Shown: positions 7,195-16,054, numbered from the stretch's first letter. The stretch is 64,000 bases of DNA from JBGPEQ01 sp050180895 (GCA_050180895.1 JBFXDS010000017.1:1-64000), one strand, 5' to 3'. Numbers and translations: made by a program. The notes: generated by a model not told the origin, from the letters alone.

Positions 7195-9228
7195 CTACAT
7201 CCGCTTCTTCGGTTTCCGGGCCGGCCGCTTCTCGGCTTTTTCCAGCGCCGGTTCCGCCGTCGCTTGTGCCGTGCCCTCCCGCTCCTCCGCCGGTTGTTCC
7301 GGCTTCGCCTCCGCCTGCTTCTGCTCCAGCTTCCGCGCCGCGGCTTGCGTCTCGGCCCGCTCGTCGAGGCGCTTCAGCAGCCATTGCTGGGCGATCGACA
7401 GCAGGTTGTTCCAGGCCCAGTAGATGACGAGGCCGGCGGCGAAGGGCGCCAGCATGAAGGTGAAGACGATCGGCAGCAGCATGAAGATCTTCGCCTGCAC
7501 CGGATCGGGCGGCGGCGGATTCATCTTCTGCTGCAGGAACATCGTCACGCCCATGACCAGCGGCCACACGCCGATGCTCAGCAGGTGGAGCGGCCCGAGG
7601 TCGGGCACGCTGTAGGGCAGCAGGCCGAAGAGATTGAGGATCGACGTCGGGTCCGGCGCCGAGAGATCCCTGATCCAGCCGAAGAACGGCGCGTGCCGCA
7701 TCTCGATGGTGACGTACAGTACCTGGTAGAGGGCGATGAAGACCGGGATCTGCACGACGATCGGCAGGCAGCCCGCCGCCGGGTTGACCTTCTCGCGCTT
7801 GTACAGCGCCATCATCTCCTGGTTGAGGCGGGCCTTGTCCTCGCCGAAGCGCTGGCGCAGCTCCTGCATCAGCGGCGCCAGCTTCTTCATCTTGTTCATC
7901 GCCCGGTAGGATTTGTTGGCCAGCCAGAAGAAGGCGATCTTCACCAGCACCGTCAGCAGCATGATGGCGATGCCGAAATTGCCGACCGCCGAGTAGATGA
8001 TGTCCAGCAGGTAGAAGAGCGGCTTGGCGATGAGGGTGAGGAAGTAGCCGAGATAGCCGGAGAAATCGACCGCGCGGTCGAACAGCGGAATGGGCGCGCC
8101 GCCGAACGCTCCGTCGCGATAGTCGTCGAGCAGCCGCACTTCCTTCGCCCCGGCGAATAGACGGGCCTGCATTTCGGCGCTGGCGCCCGGCGCGATACTG
8201 AGCGTCGCCCCGAGATAATCCGTCTGGTAGATGTCAGTCGCGTCAGCCTGCCACCAGCGGTAGCAGGCGGTGAGTTGCTGCTTGCTGTCGGGCACAAGCG
8301 CAACGAGCCAGTACTTGTCGGTGATGCCGAGCCACCCGCCCACGCTCTCGAATCGGTCGTTGACATGGCATCCGTCGGGGGCTTTGAGCGTTCCGTTCAG
8401 GTAACCCTGCTCCTGATAGTCCTCCGGCACGTCGTGGTACTGCTTCTCGTACAGCCGGTATTTTGCGTCTTCACCCACGTTGCCGAAGACGCCCATCGGC
8501 CCCTCGTGCAGTATCTGCGTGATGCCGACCCCGGGGATGCCGGTGCGCTGGATGCGGCCGAACGGATAGAGCGTGATCGGCTCGGCACCGTGGTTCTCGA
8601 CTCGCTGTGTCACGGTGAACATGTAGTCCTTGTCCAGCGTGAACACGCGCGTGAAGCGCACGCCCTTGCCGTTGTCCCAGGTCAGCGTCAGCGGCTTCTC
8701 TGGCGTCAGCTTGTCCCCGTCGGCCTGCCAAATCGTGTCATCACCGGGCAGATCCGTGTCCTGGCCGGTCCAACCCAGCTCGGCGAAGTAGGCTTTGGCC
8801 GCGCCTCGGGGCGACAGCAACACGATGTTCGGGCTACCCGGCTCGACCTTCTCGCGATATTTCGCGAGCACGACGTCGTCGAGGCGGCCGCCCTTCAGCG
8901 CGATCGAGCCCTTCAGCTGCGGCGAGTCGATGGCGACGCGCGGCGACTGCGCCAGAGCCGTGGCGCGGTCGACCAGCGCCGCCGCCGTTGCTGGCGCGGC
9001 GGTGCCGGGAAGCGTGCCTGGAGCCGCCGCCCCCGGCGCCGGCTGTTGCTGTTGCTGTTGCTGCTGCTGTTGTTGTTGCTGCTGGGCCTGCTGCGCCTGC
9101 TGGGCTTCCTGCGCCGCCTGCTGCTGCGCCTGCATCTGCTCCAGCCGCGGCTTCTCGTACAGGAAGTAGAAGCCGATGTAGATGACGGCGGAGATGGCGA
9201 TGGCCAGGAAGAGGTTGCGTTGGTCCAT
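7195..9228 (-). CDS. yidC: Membrane protein insertase YidC
   Basis: YidC inserts and folds inner-membrane proteins, alone or with SecYEG. The 677-residue protein has an N-terminal membrane anchor (residues 5-24), a long periplasmic beta domain (about 85-395), and the five-helix Oxa1/YidC core from about 400. The core contains the cytoplasmic loop KREKVNPAAGCLP and the segment QQKMNPPPPDP. The C-terminus is rich in lysine and arginine, as expected for ribosome contact. An unusual run of 14 glutamines (residues 49-62) lies in the linker after the anchor. The gene follows rpmH, rnpA and yidD on the same strand, the standard order. ATG 9228 gives the anchor immediately. Confidence 0.96.
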   Translation of the reverse strand: MDQRNLFLAIAISAVIYIGFYFLYEKPRLEQMQAQQQAAQEAQQAQQAQQQQQQQQQQQQQQPAPGAAAPGTLPGTAAPATAAALVDRATALAQSPRVAIDSPQLKGSIALKGGRLDDVVLAKYREKVEPGSPNIVLLSPRGAAKAYFAELGWTGQDTDLPGDDTIWQADGDKLTPEKPLTLTWDNGKGVRFTRVFTLDKDYMFTVTQRVENHGAEPITLYPFGRIQRTGIPGVGITQILHEGPMGVFGNVGEDAKYRLYEKQYHDVPEDYQEQGYLNGTLKAPDGCHVNDRFESVGGWLGITDKYWLVALVPDSKQQLTACYRWWQADATDIYQTDYLGATLSIAPGASAEMQARLFAGAKEVRLLDDYRDGAFGGAPIPLFDRAVDFSGYLGYFLTLIAKPLFYLLDIIYSAVGNFGIAIMLLTVLVKIAFFWLANKSYRAMNKMKKLAPLMQELRQRFGEDKARLNQEMMALYKREKVNPAAGCLPIVVQIPVFIALYQVLYVTIEMRHAPFFGWIRDLSAPDPTSILNLFGLLPYSVPDLGPLHLLSIGVWPLVMGVTMFLQQKMNPPPPDPVQAKIFMLLPIVFTFMLAPFAAGLVIYWAWNNLLSIAQQWLLKRLDERAETQAAARKLEQKQAEAKPEQPAEEREGTAQATAEPALEKAEKRPARKPKKRM
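9043..9084. repeat. CAG/CAA trinucleotide repeat in yidC
   Basis: Fourteen consecutive CTG/TTG triplets on the plus strand encode 14 glutamines of YidC. Shorter QQA units flank it. Length changes of whole triplets would keep the reading frame. Confidence 0.9.
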
Positions 9229-9267
9229 AATTCCGGTTCCGGCGCGCGAGTCGGCGGGCCTTGTCGA

Positions 9268-9531
9268 TCAGCTCGATGGGTGATGGGGATGCGGGCAGGA
9301 CGGGCCGACAGGATCGGGCACCGGATCGTAGCCGTGCCCGCCCCAGGGATGGCAGCGCAGCAGCCGCCGCAGGGCGAGCCAGCCGCCGCGCATCGCGCCG
9401 TGCCGCTCGATGGCCTCGCGGGCATAGTCGGAGCAGGTCGGCAGATAGCGGCAGGTGCGCGGCAGCACCGGCGAAAGGCCGTACTGATAGAGGCGGATCA
9501 GGCCGATGCAGAGCGCCCGCTCAGGCCGCAT
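9268..9531 (-). CDS. yidD: Membrane insertion efficiency factor YidD
   Basis: The 87-residue protein has the YidD/DUF37 signature: IRLYQYGLSPVLPRTCRYLPTC-type sequence near the start, then the conserved tryptophan/proline end CHPWGGHGYDPVP. YidD is a small inner-membrane-associated protein that assists YidC-dependent insertion. ATG 9531 is chosen; the frame extends 14 codons further into rnpA without family similarity. It overlaps the end of rnpA by 11 bases, and yidC begins 39 bases downstream, so the three are one translational group. Confidence 0.93.
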   Translation of the reverse strand: MRPERALCIGLIRLYQYGLSPVLPRTCRYLPTCSDYAREAIERHGAMRGGWLALRRLLRCHPWGGHGYDPVPDPVGPSCPHPHHPSS

Positions 9532-9937
9532 GGCTGTTCCCCGCGCGCCCCTCGGCGGTCCTGGTCTCGGCATCGTCGCGGTACAGTCCCAAACGCTTCA
9601 AGCCGGCCTCGAGATCCGCAGTCAGATCGCTGAAGCGCCGCGTCAGTGTCCCGGCGCGGGCGATCAGAACATAGTCATGGGCCGGCTGCGCATGGCGCGG
9701 CAGCACCGCCGCCGCCGCCGCCCGCAGCCGCCGCCGCGCCCGGTTGCGGACCACGGCATTGCCGACCTTGGCGCTGGCCGTGAAGCCGACGCGCGCCGGC
9801 GCGATATCGTCTGTTCCTGCATCGGCATCATGCTGTCTGAGCGCCTGGAGGATGAGCCCGGGGGCGACCCACTTGCGGCGCCCGCCGGCCACCCGCAGGA
9901 AATCCGGCCGGCGCTTGAGGCGCGCGACCGCGATCAT
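9521..9937 (-). CDS. rnpA: Ribonuclease P protein component
   Basis: RnpA is the protein subunit of RNase P, which matures the 5' ends of tRNAs. The 138-residue protein has the conserved RNA-binding block RNRARRRLR and preceding SAKVGNAVV segment, plus the start RLKRRPDFLRV. The C-terminal 20 residues go beyond the usual domain. The start is ATG 9937, six bases after the rpmH stop, and the end overlaps yidD. Confidence 0.93.
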   Translation of the reverse strand: MIAVARLKRRPDFLRVAGGRRKWVAPGLILQALRQHDADAGTDDIAPARVGFTASAKVGNAVVRNRARRRLRAAAAAVLPRHAQPAHDYVLIARAGTLTRRFSDLTADLEAGLKRLGLYRDDAETRTAEGRAGNSHAA

Positions 9938-9943
9938 CGCCGG

Positions 9944-10078
9944 TCAGGCCGACAGACGCTTGCGGCCCTTGGCGCGGCGGCGGGCCAGCACCGTCCGGCC
10001 CCCGACGGTGGCCATGCGTGCCCGGAACCCATGGCGACGCTTGCGGACCAGCACACTCGGCTGATAGGTGCGCTTCAC
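9944..10078 (-). CDS. rpmH: 50S ribosomal protein L34
   Basis: This 44-residue ORF is too short for common ORF cut-offs but translates to a textbook L34: MKRTYQPSVLVRKRRHGF, then the RMATVGGRTVLARRRAKGRK region. The start codon is GTG at 10078, with ACGGAG upstream (complement of about 10084-10089). It heads the rpmH-rnpA-yidD-yidC cluster. No dnaA or gyrB is adjacent, in line with many alphaproteobacteria in which this cluster is separated from the origin. Confidence 0.97.
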   Translation of the reverse strand: MKRTYQPSVLVRKRRHGFRARMATVGGRTVLARRRAKGRKRLSA

Positions 10079-10336
10079 GTTTTGACTCCGTTATTGACGG
10101 CTGAGATCGTCTCAGATGCGGGCGGTTGTATAAGGGGTCGGTTCTGGCGAGTCAACGCATGAATGCCGGGAGCCTGCCGCAAATCATCGAAATTCCAGTG
10201 GCTTAACAAGCCGTCGCTCACGCCCGCGTCACCGCACGGTGAATGGTCCGCCGGCCGCCACGATGCTACAAGACCGGGCGCGGCCGTCCCCGGGGGACGG
10301 CTCCCTGCGCGGGCGGATTCGGAAAAGCGAGGCGGC

Positions 10337-11071
10337 ATGGGCGGCGGCGCGGTTCGGTCGGGCGGAGCGCGGTCGCTCATGCGGCTGGCGCCGCTGCTCG
10401 TCCTGCTCGCCGGCCTCGGGCTGTTTTTCGCCTTCGGCCTGCAGGAGCAGCTGAGCTGCGCCGCCCTGCGCGCCAACCGCGACGGGCTCCAGAGCTGGGT
10501 CGGCGACCATCGCCTGCCGGCCGTCCTGCTGTTCATGGCCGGCTATGCCGCCGCCGTCGCCCTCTCGGTCCCCGGCGCCGTGGTGATGACCGTCGCCGCC
10601 GGCCTCCTGTTCGGCACCGTCGCCGCGACGGCGATGGTGGTGGTTGCCGCCACGCTCGGCGCCACCCTGCTGTTCCTCGCCGCCCGCACGATGTTCCGCG
10701 AGCTGCTGGAGGCGCGCGCCGGTCCCTGGCTGGCGCGGCTGCAGCGCGGCTTCGCCGAGAACGAGCTGAGCTACCTGCTGGTGCTGCGGCTGGTGCCGCT
10801 GGTGCCGTTCTTCGTCGTCAACCTCGTGCCGGCGTTTCTCGGCGTACGGCTGCGCAACTTCGTGCTCGCCACCCTGTTCGGCATCATCCCCGGGACCCTG
10901 GTGTTCGCCGGCATCGGCGCCGGCCTCGGCAGCATCGTCGATGCGGGCGACGCCTGCGCGCCGGCCCAGCTGCTGCGGCCGCAGGTCCTTCTCCCGCTCC
11001 TCGGCCTCGCCCTCCTCGCCCTCGCCCCGGTGATCTACAAACATGTCGCGGCGCGGCGCCGGTCCTCGTGA
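10337..11071 (+). CDS. TVP38/TMEM64 (DedA-like) membrane protein
   Basis: The 244-residue protein has about six hydrophobic segments and the VTT/SNARE-associated domain. Landmarks are GAVVMTVAAGLLFG, the re-entrant segment ATLGATLLFLAAR, the conserved LRLVPLVPFF block and FGIIPGTLVFAGIG. The family belongs to the DedA superfamily; members are implicated in lipid scrambling or undecaprenyl-phosphate recycling, but TVP38 proteins have no firm substrate. ATG 10337 has GAGGCGG upstream; ATG 10379 is the alternative. The next gene is a disulfide-oxidoreductase-like flavoprotein on the same strand, a pairing seen in many bacteria, sometimes as a fusion. Confidence 0.85.
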   Translation: MGGGAVRSGGARSLMRLAPLLVLLAGLGLFFAFGLQEQLSCAALRANRDGLQSWVGDHRLPAVLLFMAGYAAAVALSVPGAVVMTVAAGLLFGTVAATAMVVVAATLGATLLFLAARTMFRELLEARAGPWLARLQRGFAENELSYLLVLRLVPLVPFFVVNLVPAFLGVRLRNFVLATLFGIIPGTLVFAGIGAGLGSIVDAGDACAPAQLLRPQVLLPLLGLALLALAPVIYKHVAARRRSS

Positions 11072-11113
11072 AGCGCTTTCAAAAGAACGACTCACATCGT
11101 TTGCACCACCAGG

Positions 11114-11215
11114 GTGCATCCGTCGACAGGCTCAGGATGAGGAGAATTCTTGGTGGCAGAAAGAAAGTCCCTCATCCTGAGCCTGGTCCCCGGGTTAAAC
11201 CCGGGGAAGGACGCA
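11114..11215 (+). repeat. Palindromic element A, copy 4 (interrupted)
   Basis: The left arm at 11114-11142 is regular. In the right arm (from 11169) the expected GTCGAAGG is interrupted by a secondary palindrome, CCCCGGGTTAAACCCGGGG, at about 11188-11206, before GAAGGACGCAC resumes. The loop signature is on the plus strand. Confidence 0.85.
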
Positions 11216-11261
11216 CGATGTTGATCCAAGCCTACATGCAGAAGCGATCCATCCGACCGGC

Positions 11262-12686
11262 ATGACCTCGCTGCTGACTCCCGACATTTGCGTCATCGGC
11301 GCCGGCTCGGCCGGCTTGAGCGTGGCCGCCGGCGCCGCCCAGCTCGGCGCCGAGACCGTGCTGATCGAGGCGCACAAGATGGGCGGCGACTGCCTGAACT
11401 ACGGCTGCGTGCCGTCGAAGGCGCTGCTCGCGGCCGCCCACGCCGCGGCCGCGGCGCGCGGCGCCGACCGCCTCGGCATCCGCGTCGGCGAGCCGGCGGT
11501 CGATTTCCGCGCCGTCCACGACCACGTCCGGTCCGTGATCGCCGCCATCGCGCCGCAGGATTCGGAGGAGCGCTTCGCCGGCCTCGGCGTGCGCGTCCTG
11601 CGCGCCCAGGCGCGCTTCACCGGCCCGCGCGAGCTCGCCGCCGGCGACTGGGCCGTCCGCGCCCGCCGCTTCGTCATCGCCACCGGCTCGCGCCCGCTGC
11701 TGCCGCCGATCCCCGGCCTCGAGCGCGTGCCCCTGCTCACCAACGAGACCGTGTTCGATCTCACCGAGCGTCCCCGCCATCTGCTGGTCCTCGGCGGCGG
11801 CCCGATCGGCTGCGAGCTGGCGCAGGCGTTTCGCCGCCTGGGCGCGACCGCCACCATTGTGGAGATGGCGACGCTGCTGCCCCAGGACGATCCGGAGCTG
11901 GTCGAGGTCGTCCGCCGGCAACTGCGCGCCGACGGCGTCGCCCTGCACGAGCGCACCCGCGTCGTCGGCGTCGAGCCGGACGGCGACGGCGTCGCGCTGC
12001 TGACCGAGGGCGCCGGCGCGCCGGCGCGCCTCGCCGGCAGCCATCTCCTCGTCGCCGCCGGCCGCCGCGCCAACGTCGCGGACCTCGATCTCGCCGCGGC
12101 CGGCATCGCCCACAGCGGCGATGCCATCGCGCTCGACGCCCGGCTGCGCACCAGCAACCGCCGCGTCTACGCCATCGGCGACGCCGCCGGCGGGCTGCAA
12201 TTCACCCATCTCGCCGGCTATCATGCGGGCATCGTGATCCGCAACGCGCTGTTCCGCTGGCCGGCGCGCGTCGACCAGCGCGCCCTGCCCTGGGTGACCT
12301 ACACCGCGCCCGAGCTGGCCCAGGTCGGCGTGAGCGAAGCCGCGGCGCGGGCGGCCGGACGCGCGGTGCAGGTGCTGCGCTGGCCGTTCGCCGAGAACGA
12401 CCGCGCGCAGACGGGACGCGCGACCGACGGACTGGTCAAGGCGATCGTCACCCCGCGCGGCCGCATCCTCGGCGCCGCGATCGTCGGGGCCGAGGCCGGC
12501 GAGCTGATCCAGCCCTGGGTTCTGGCCATCGCCAACCGGCTCAAGATCTCCACCCTCGCCACCATGATCGTCCCCTACCCCACCCGCGGCGAGGCCGGCA
12601 AGCGTGCCGCGGGAAGCTTCTACGCCCCCAAGCTGTTCTCCCGCCGGACGCGCGCGCTGGTCCGCGTCCTGCGCTGGTTCGGTTGA
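11262..12686 (+). CDS. Dihydrolipoamide dehydrogenase-like flavoprotein
   Basis: The 474-residue protein is a class I pyridine nucleotide-disulfide oxidoreductase. It shows the FAD-binding GAGSAGLS motif (residues 13-20), the redox-active disulfide GGDCLNYGCVPSK (Cys44, Cys49), the NAD(P) motif GGGPIGCELAQ, and the second FAD motif YAIGDAAGG. At the C-terminus, the position where E3 enzymes have HAHPT..E reads VPYPTRGE. The catalytic histidine is therefore replaced by tyrosine, although the distal glutamate remains. This argues against a true E3 subunit. It follows the TVP38 gene and may serve as its partner. ATG 11262 has no clear ribosome-binding site. Confidence 0.82.
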   Translation: MTSLLTPDICVIGAGSAGLSVAAGAAQLGAETVLIEAHKMGGDCLNYGCVPSKALLAAAHAAAAARGADRLGIRVGEPAVDFRAVHDHVRSVIAAIAPQDSEERFAGLGVRVLRAQARFTGPRELAAGDWAVRARRFVIATGSRPLLPPIPGLERVPLLTNETVFDLTERPRHLLVLGGGPIGCELAQAFRRLGATATIVEMATLLPQDDPELVEVVRRQLRADGVALHERTRVVGVEPDGDGVALLTEGAGAPARLAGSHLLVAAGRRANVADLDLAAAGIAHSGDAIALDARLRTSNRRVYAIGDAAGGLQFTHLAGYHAGIVIRNALFRWPARVDQRALPWVTYTAPELAQVGVSEAAARAAGRAVQVLRWPFAENDRAQTGRATDGLVKAIVTPRGRILGAAIVGAEAGELIQPWVLAIANRLKISTLATMIVPYPTRGEAGKRAAGSFYAPKLFSRRTRALVRVLRWFG

Positions 12687-12695
12687 CCAAGTTGA

Positions 12696-12824
12696 CCGCG
12701 GAGGCGCAGGAACCAGAGGAGAAATGAAACCGCAGATGAACACAGATGAACGCGAATTTGGCAGCCGCCCCATCGGCTGTCGTCAGCGCTCATGTGCGCT
12801 CATCCGCGTTCCTCCGCGGCTCCC
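12696..12824. repeat. Imperfect inverted repeat, GATGAACACAGATGAACGCG type
   Basis: The left part contains CCGCGGAGGCGC and CAGATGAACACAGATGAACGC. The right part (12785-12824) is an imperfect reverse complement containing CGCTCATGTGCGCTCATCCGCG and CCTCCGCGG. Together they could fold into one long, imperfect hairpin. Similar strings occur between genes in many unrelated bacteria. It does not belong to element A. Confidence 0.6.
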
Positions 12825-12870
12825 TTGTACAGCGTCTCCCAAAAGCGCTTCCTATCGCTTGCATGACTGT

Positions 12871-12957
12871 CGTGCATCCTTCGACAAGCTCAGGATGAGG
12901 GGTAGTCTTTGTGGCAGAAAGAAAAACCCTCATCCTGAGCTTGTCGAAGGACGCACG
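12871..12957 (+). repeat. Palindromic element A, copy 5
   Basis: Arms of 31 bp at 12871-12901 and 12927-12957 with one mismatch; the loop signature is on the plus strand. With the preceding inverted repeat it fills the 363-base gap between the flavoprotein and kinase genes. Confidence 0.93.
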
Positions 12958-13049
12958 GCGCTGATCCCGACTTCGCACGGCAGCCGGTCGGTTTCTAAGA
13001 TTCGGTGTCCCAATCTCTCCCTCATTCCCATCCCGTCGCGGTCGCAGCC

Positions 13050-14444
13050 ATGACCGCCCGCCCGCGCATGCCGAGCCTGATCCGCAGCCTGTCGGCGCGG
13101 CTGCTGGCGCTCACCGCGGTCTTCGTCATGCTGAGCGAGGTGCTGATCTTCGCGCCCTCGGCCGGGCGCTTCCGCCTCACCTTTCTCGAGGAGCGCATCG
13201 CCACCGGCTACGTCGCCATCCTCGCCCTGCTGGCCACGCCCGACAACATGGTGAGCGCGGAGCTGGAGCGCGAGCTGCTCAACCAGGCCGGCGCCTACAT
13301 CGTCGCCCTGCGCCGTCCCGACGGCGTCAAGCTCATGCTCGAGGCCGACATGCCGCCGCGGGTCGACGCCAGCTTCGACCTGCGCGAGCGCGGCTTCTTC
13401 ATGCTGATCGGCGATGCCTTCGCGACGCTGTTCCAGAGCGAGAACCGCATCCTGCGCGTCGTCGCCCCGTCGCCGCGCCATCCCCAGGCCATCGTCGAGA
13501 TCGTCATCGACGAGGCGCCGATGCGCATGGCGCTGATCGACTACTCCAACCGCATCCTGGCGCTCTCCATCGTCATCTCGCTGGTCACCGCCGCCCTCGT
13601 CTATCTCAGCCTGCAATGGCTCCTGGTGCGGCCGATGCGGCGCATGACCGAGAGCATGATGGCCTTCCGCGAGAACCCGGAGGACCTGTCGCGCCCGCCG
13701 CCGCTCAGCGCCCGCAGCGACGAGCTCGGCGTCGCCCAGAACGAGCTGGCGGACATGCAGGCCGAGCTGCGCGCCGCCCTGCAGCAGAAGACGCGCCTCG
13801 CCGCCCTCGGCACTGCCGTCACCAAGATCAACCACGACCTGCGCAACATCCTGACCACGGCGCAGCTGGTCGCCGACCGCCTCGCCGGCAGCGACAACCC
13901 GGAGGTCAAGCGGATGACGCCGACCCTGCTCGCCGCCATCGACCGCGCCATCGACCTCTGCTCGAAGACCCTGACCTTCACGCGCGAGGGTCCGCCGGCG
14001 CTGACCCGCCGGCGATTCCCCCTGCGCGCCCTGATCGAGGAGGTCGGCGCCGCCCTGCCGGCGCAGGTCGACGGCCGGCGGGTGCTGTTCAACGACGTCG
14101 CCGGGGAGCTCGAGATCGCCGGCGACCGCGACCAGCTCTTCCGCGTCTTCGCCAACCTCGGCCAGAACGCGGTCCAGGCCGGCGCCACCCGCATCGACGT
14201 CGCCGCGCGCCGCGCCGACGGCCGTATCGTCATCGAGATCGCCGACAACGGCCCCGGCTTGCCGCCGCGCGCCCGCGACAAGCTGTTCCAGCCCTTCGCC
14301 GGCTCCGCCCGTCCCGGCGGCAGCGGCCTCGGCCTCGCCATCGCCCGCGATCTCATGCACGCTCATGGCGGCGACATCCGGCTTGCCCGCTCCGATGGCG
14401 CCGGCACGGCCTTCGAGCTGGAGCTTCCGGCGGCCGACCGATGA
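13050..14444 (+). CDS. Membrane sensor histidine kinase
   Basis: The 464-residue protein has a first membrane segment at about residues 12-34, a periplasmic sensor of about 120 residues, a second membrane segment (ALSIVISLVTAALVYLSLQW) and a HAMP-like linker (LLVRPMRRMTESM). The dimerisation helix carries the H-box KINHDLRNILTTAQL. The ATPase domain has an N-box (LGQNAVQAG), G1 (DNGPGLP) and G2 (GGSGLGLAIA). No response-regulator gene is adjacent, so it is an orphan and its signal is unknown. ATG 13050 is chosen; GTG 13005 in the same frame would add 15 residues without a ribosome-binding site. Confidence 0.83.
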   Translation: MTARPRMPSLIRSLSARLLALTAVFVMLSEVLIFAPSAGRFRLTFLEERIATGYVAILALLATPDNMVSAELERELLNQAGAYIVALRRPDGVKLMLEADMPPRVDASFDLRERGFFMLIGDAFATLFQSENRILRVVAPSPRHPQAIVEIVIDEAPMRMALIDYSNRILALSIVISLVTAALVYLSLQWLLVRPMRRMTESMMAFRENPEDLSRPPPLSARSDELGVAQNELADMQAELRAALQQKTRLAALGTAVTKINHDLRNILTTAQLVADRLAGSDNPEVKRMTPTLLAAIDRAIDLCSKTLTFTREGPPALTRRRFPLRALIEEVGAALPAQVDGRRVLFNDVAGELEIAGDRDQLFRVFANLGQNAVQAGATRIDVAARRADGRIVIEIADNGPGLPPRARDKLFQPFAGSARPGGSGLGLAIARDLMHAHGGDIRLARSDGAGTAFELELPAADR

Positions 14445-14576
14445 GCCGCCTCGGCGCGGCCACGACCGAACGGCCGGTTTGCGCGCCGCCGCTCGCGCCG
14501 GCAAACTGGGACAGGGGTCCTTCGTCCGGCAGGTGCACATGGCAAGCTTGGCGCCGACTGTTCGACTGAGGCAGCC

Positions 14577-15803
14577 ATGACCACGGAAACGCTGTCCACC
14601 CGCTGCTGCATCGTCGGCGGCGGCCCCGCGGGCATGATGCTGGGGCTGCTGCTGGCCCGCGCCGGGATCGACACGGTGGTGCTGGAGAAGCATGCCGACT
14701 TCCTGCGCGATTTCCGCGGCGACACCATCCACCCCTCGACGCTCGAGGTCGTCCACGAGCTCGGCCTGCTCGACGCGTTCCTGAAGCTCCCGCATCAGCA
14801 GGCGCGGCGGCTCGTCGCCGGCTTCGGCGACGCCGAGCTGCCGATCGCCGACTTCACGCATCTGCCGACCCGCTGCAAGTTCCTTGCCTTCATGCCGCAG
14901 TGGGATTTCCTCGATTTCCTCGCGGGCGAGGCGGCACGCTATCCGGCCTTCGCCCTGCGCATGCAGGCCGAGGCGACCGGACTCATCGAGGAGGGCGGCC
15001 GCATCGTCGGCGTCGCCGCGCACGCGCCCGGCGGTCCGCTGGCGGTGCGCGCCGGCCTCGTCGTCGGCGCCGACGGCCGCCAGTCGATCGTGCGCCAGGC
15101 CGCCGGCCTGCGCGTCGAGGATCTCGGCGCGCCCATGGACGTGCTGTGGTTCGGCCTGTCGCACAAGCCCGGCGATCCCGTGGACTCGATGGGACGCTTC
15201 GCGGTCGGCAACATCCTCGCGCTCATCTACCGCGGCGACTACTGGCAATGCGGCTACGTCATCCCCAAGGATTCGAGCGCCCTGATCCGGCGGGACGGGC
15301 TGCCCGCCTTCCGCGAAAACCTGGCGCGGCTGGCGCCGTTCTTTCGCGACCGCGTCGACGAACTGCAGAGCTGGGACCAGGTGAAGCTGCTGACCGTGCG
15401 CGTCGACCGCCTGGCGCGCTGGCACCGGCCGGGGCTGCTGTGCATCGGCGACGCCGCGCACGCCATGTCGCCGGTCGGCGGCGTCGGCATCAACTTGGCG
15501 ATCCAGGACGCGGTCGCCGCCGCCAACATCCTGGCCGCGCCGCTGCGCGAGGACCGGCTGACCGAGGCGGATCTCGATCAGGTCCAGCGCCGGCGCACCT
15601 TGCCGACGCGGCTGACCCAGCGCATGCAGATCCTCGTGCAGAACCGCGTCATCAGCCGCGTCCTTGGCCGCACCGAGCCGCTGTCGCCGCCCTGGCTGGT
15701 CCGGCTGATGGCGCGCTGCCCGCGGCTGCGCCGCCTTCCCGCCCGCCTGGTCGGCATCGGCGTCCGCCCCGAGCATGTGCGCACGCCGGCGGCGCGGCGC
15801 TAG
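14577..15803 (+). CDS. FAD-dependent monooxygenase (UbiH/PobA superfamily)
   Basis: The 408-residue protein has the three flavin-monooxygenase fingerprints: the dinucleotide fold GGGPAGMMLGLLLARAG at residues 14-30, the GADGRQS motif near 163, and GDAAHAMSPVGGVGIN near 297. The family uses NAD(P)H and O2 to hydroxylate aromatic or isoprenoid substrates, or to act on other substrates. The absence of other catabolic genes nearby leaves the substrate open. ATG 14577 stands alone after a 132-base gap from the kinase gene. Confidence 0.85.
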   Translation: MTTETLSTRCCIVGGGPAGMMLGLLLARAGIDTVVLEKHADFLRDFRGDTIHPSTLEVVHELGLLDAFLKLPHQQARRLVAGFGDAELPIADFTHLPTRCKFLAFMPQWDFLDFLAGEAARYPAFALRMQAEATGLIEEGGRIVGVAAHAPGGPLAVRAGLVVGADGRQSIVRQAAGLRVEDLGAPMDVLWFGLSHKPGDPVDSMGRFAVGNILALIYRGDYWQCGYVIPKDSSALIRRDGLPAFRENLARLAPFFRDRVDELQSWDQVKLLTVRVDRLARWHRPGLLCIGDAAHAMSPVGGVGINLAIQDAVAAANILAAPLREDRLTEADLDQVQRRRTLPTRLTQRMQILVQNRVISRVLGRTEPLSPPWLVRLMARCPRLRRLPARLVGIGVRPEHVRTPAARR

Positions 15804-15857
15804 ACCCGCGCCCTCTCGGCGCAAGCGCGCCAAGCCTGATGAGCGGCATGTCTGTCC

Positions 15858-15940
15858 TGCGTCCTTCGACAGGCTCAGGATGAGGAAGAATTTTGGTGGC
15901 ACAAAGAACGCCCCTCATCCTGAGCCTGTCGAAGGACGCA
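15858..15940 (+). repeat. Palindromic element A, copy 6
   Basis: Perfect 28-bp arms at 15858-15885 and 15913-15940, with the loop signature TTTTGGTGGCACAAAGAA on the plus strand. It uses the CAGGCTC arm variant. This is the last copy before a gap of about 34 kb without the element. Confidence 0.95.
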
Positions 15941-16054
15941 CGATATCGGTCCGAGCAAAAGGCGGCGTTTGCTCGGCGCATGTTAACCTTAATGGGGACG
16001 GAGTCGGCAGCGCCTCGAAATCTCGACTCGAAATCGGTGCAAAATTGAGATAAT

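Noticed and set aside
9244..10200. Chromosome origin near rpmH
   Set aside because: No dnaA, dnaN or gyrB next to the cluster and no group of DnaA-box-like sequences noticed; in many alphaproteobacteria rpmH is far from the origin.
12930..15902. 990-codon open frame on the minus strand
   Set aside because: It is antisense to the sensor kinase and monooxygenase genes, which have full motif sets. Its translation is low complexity and typical of GC-rich shadow frames.
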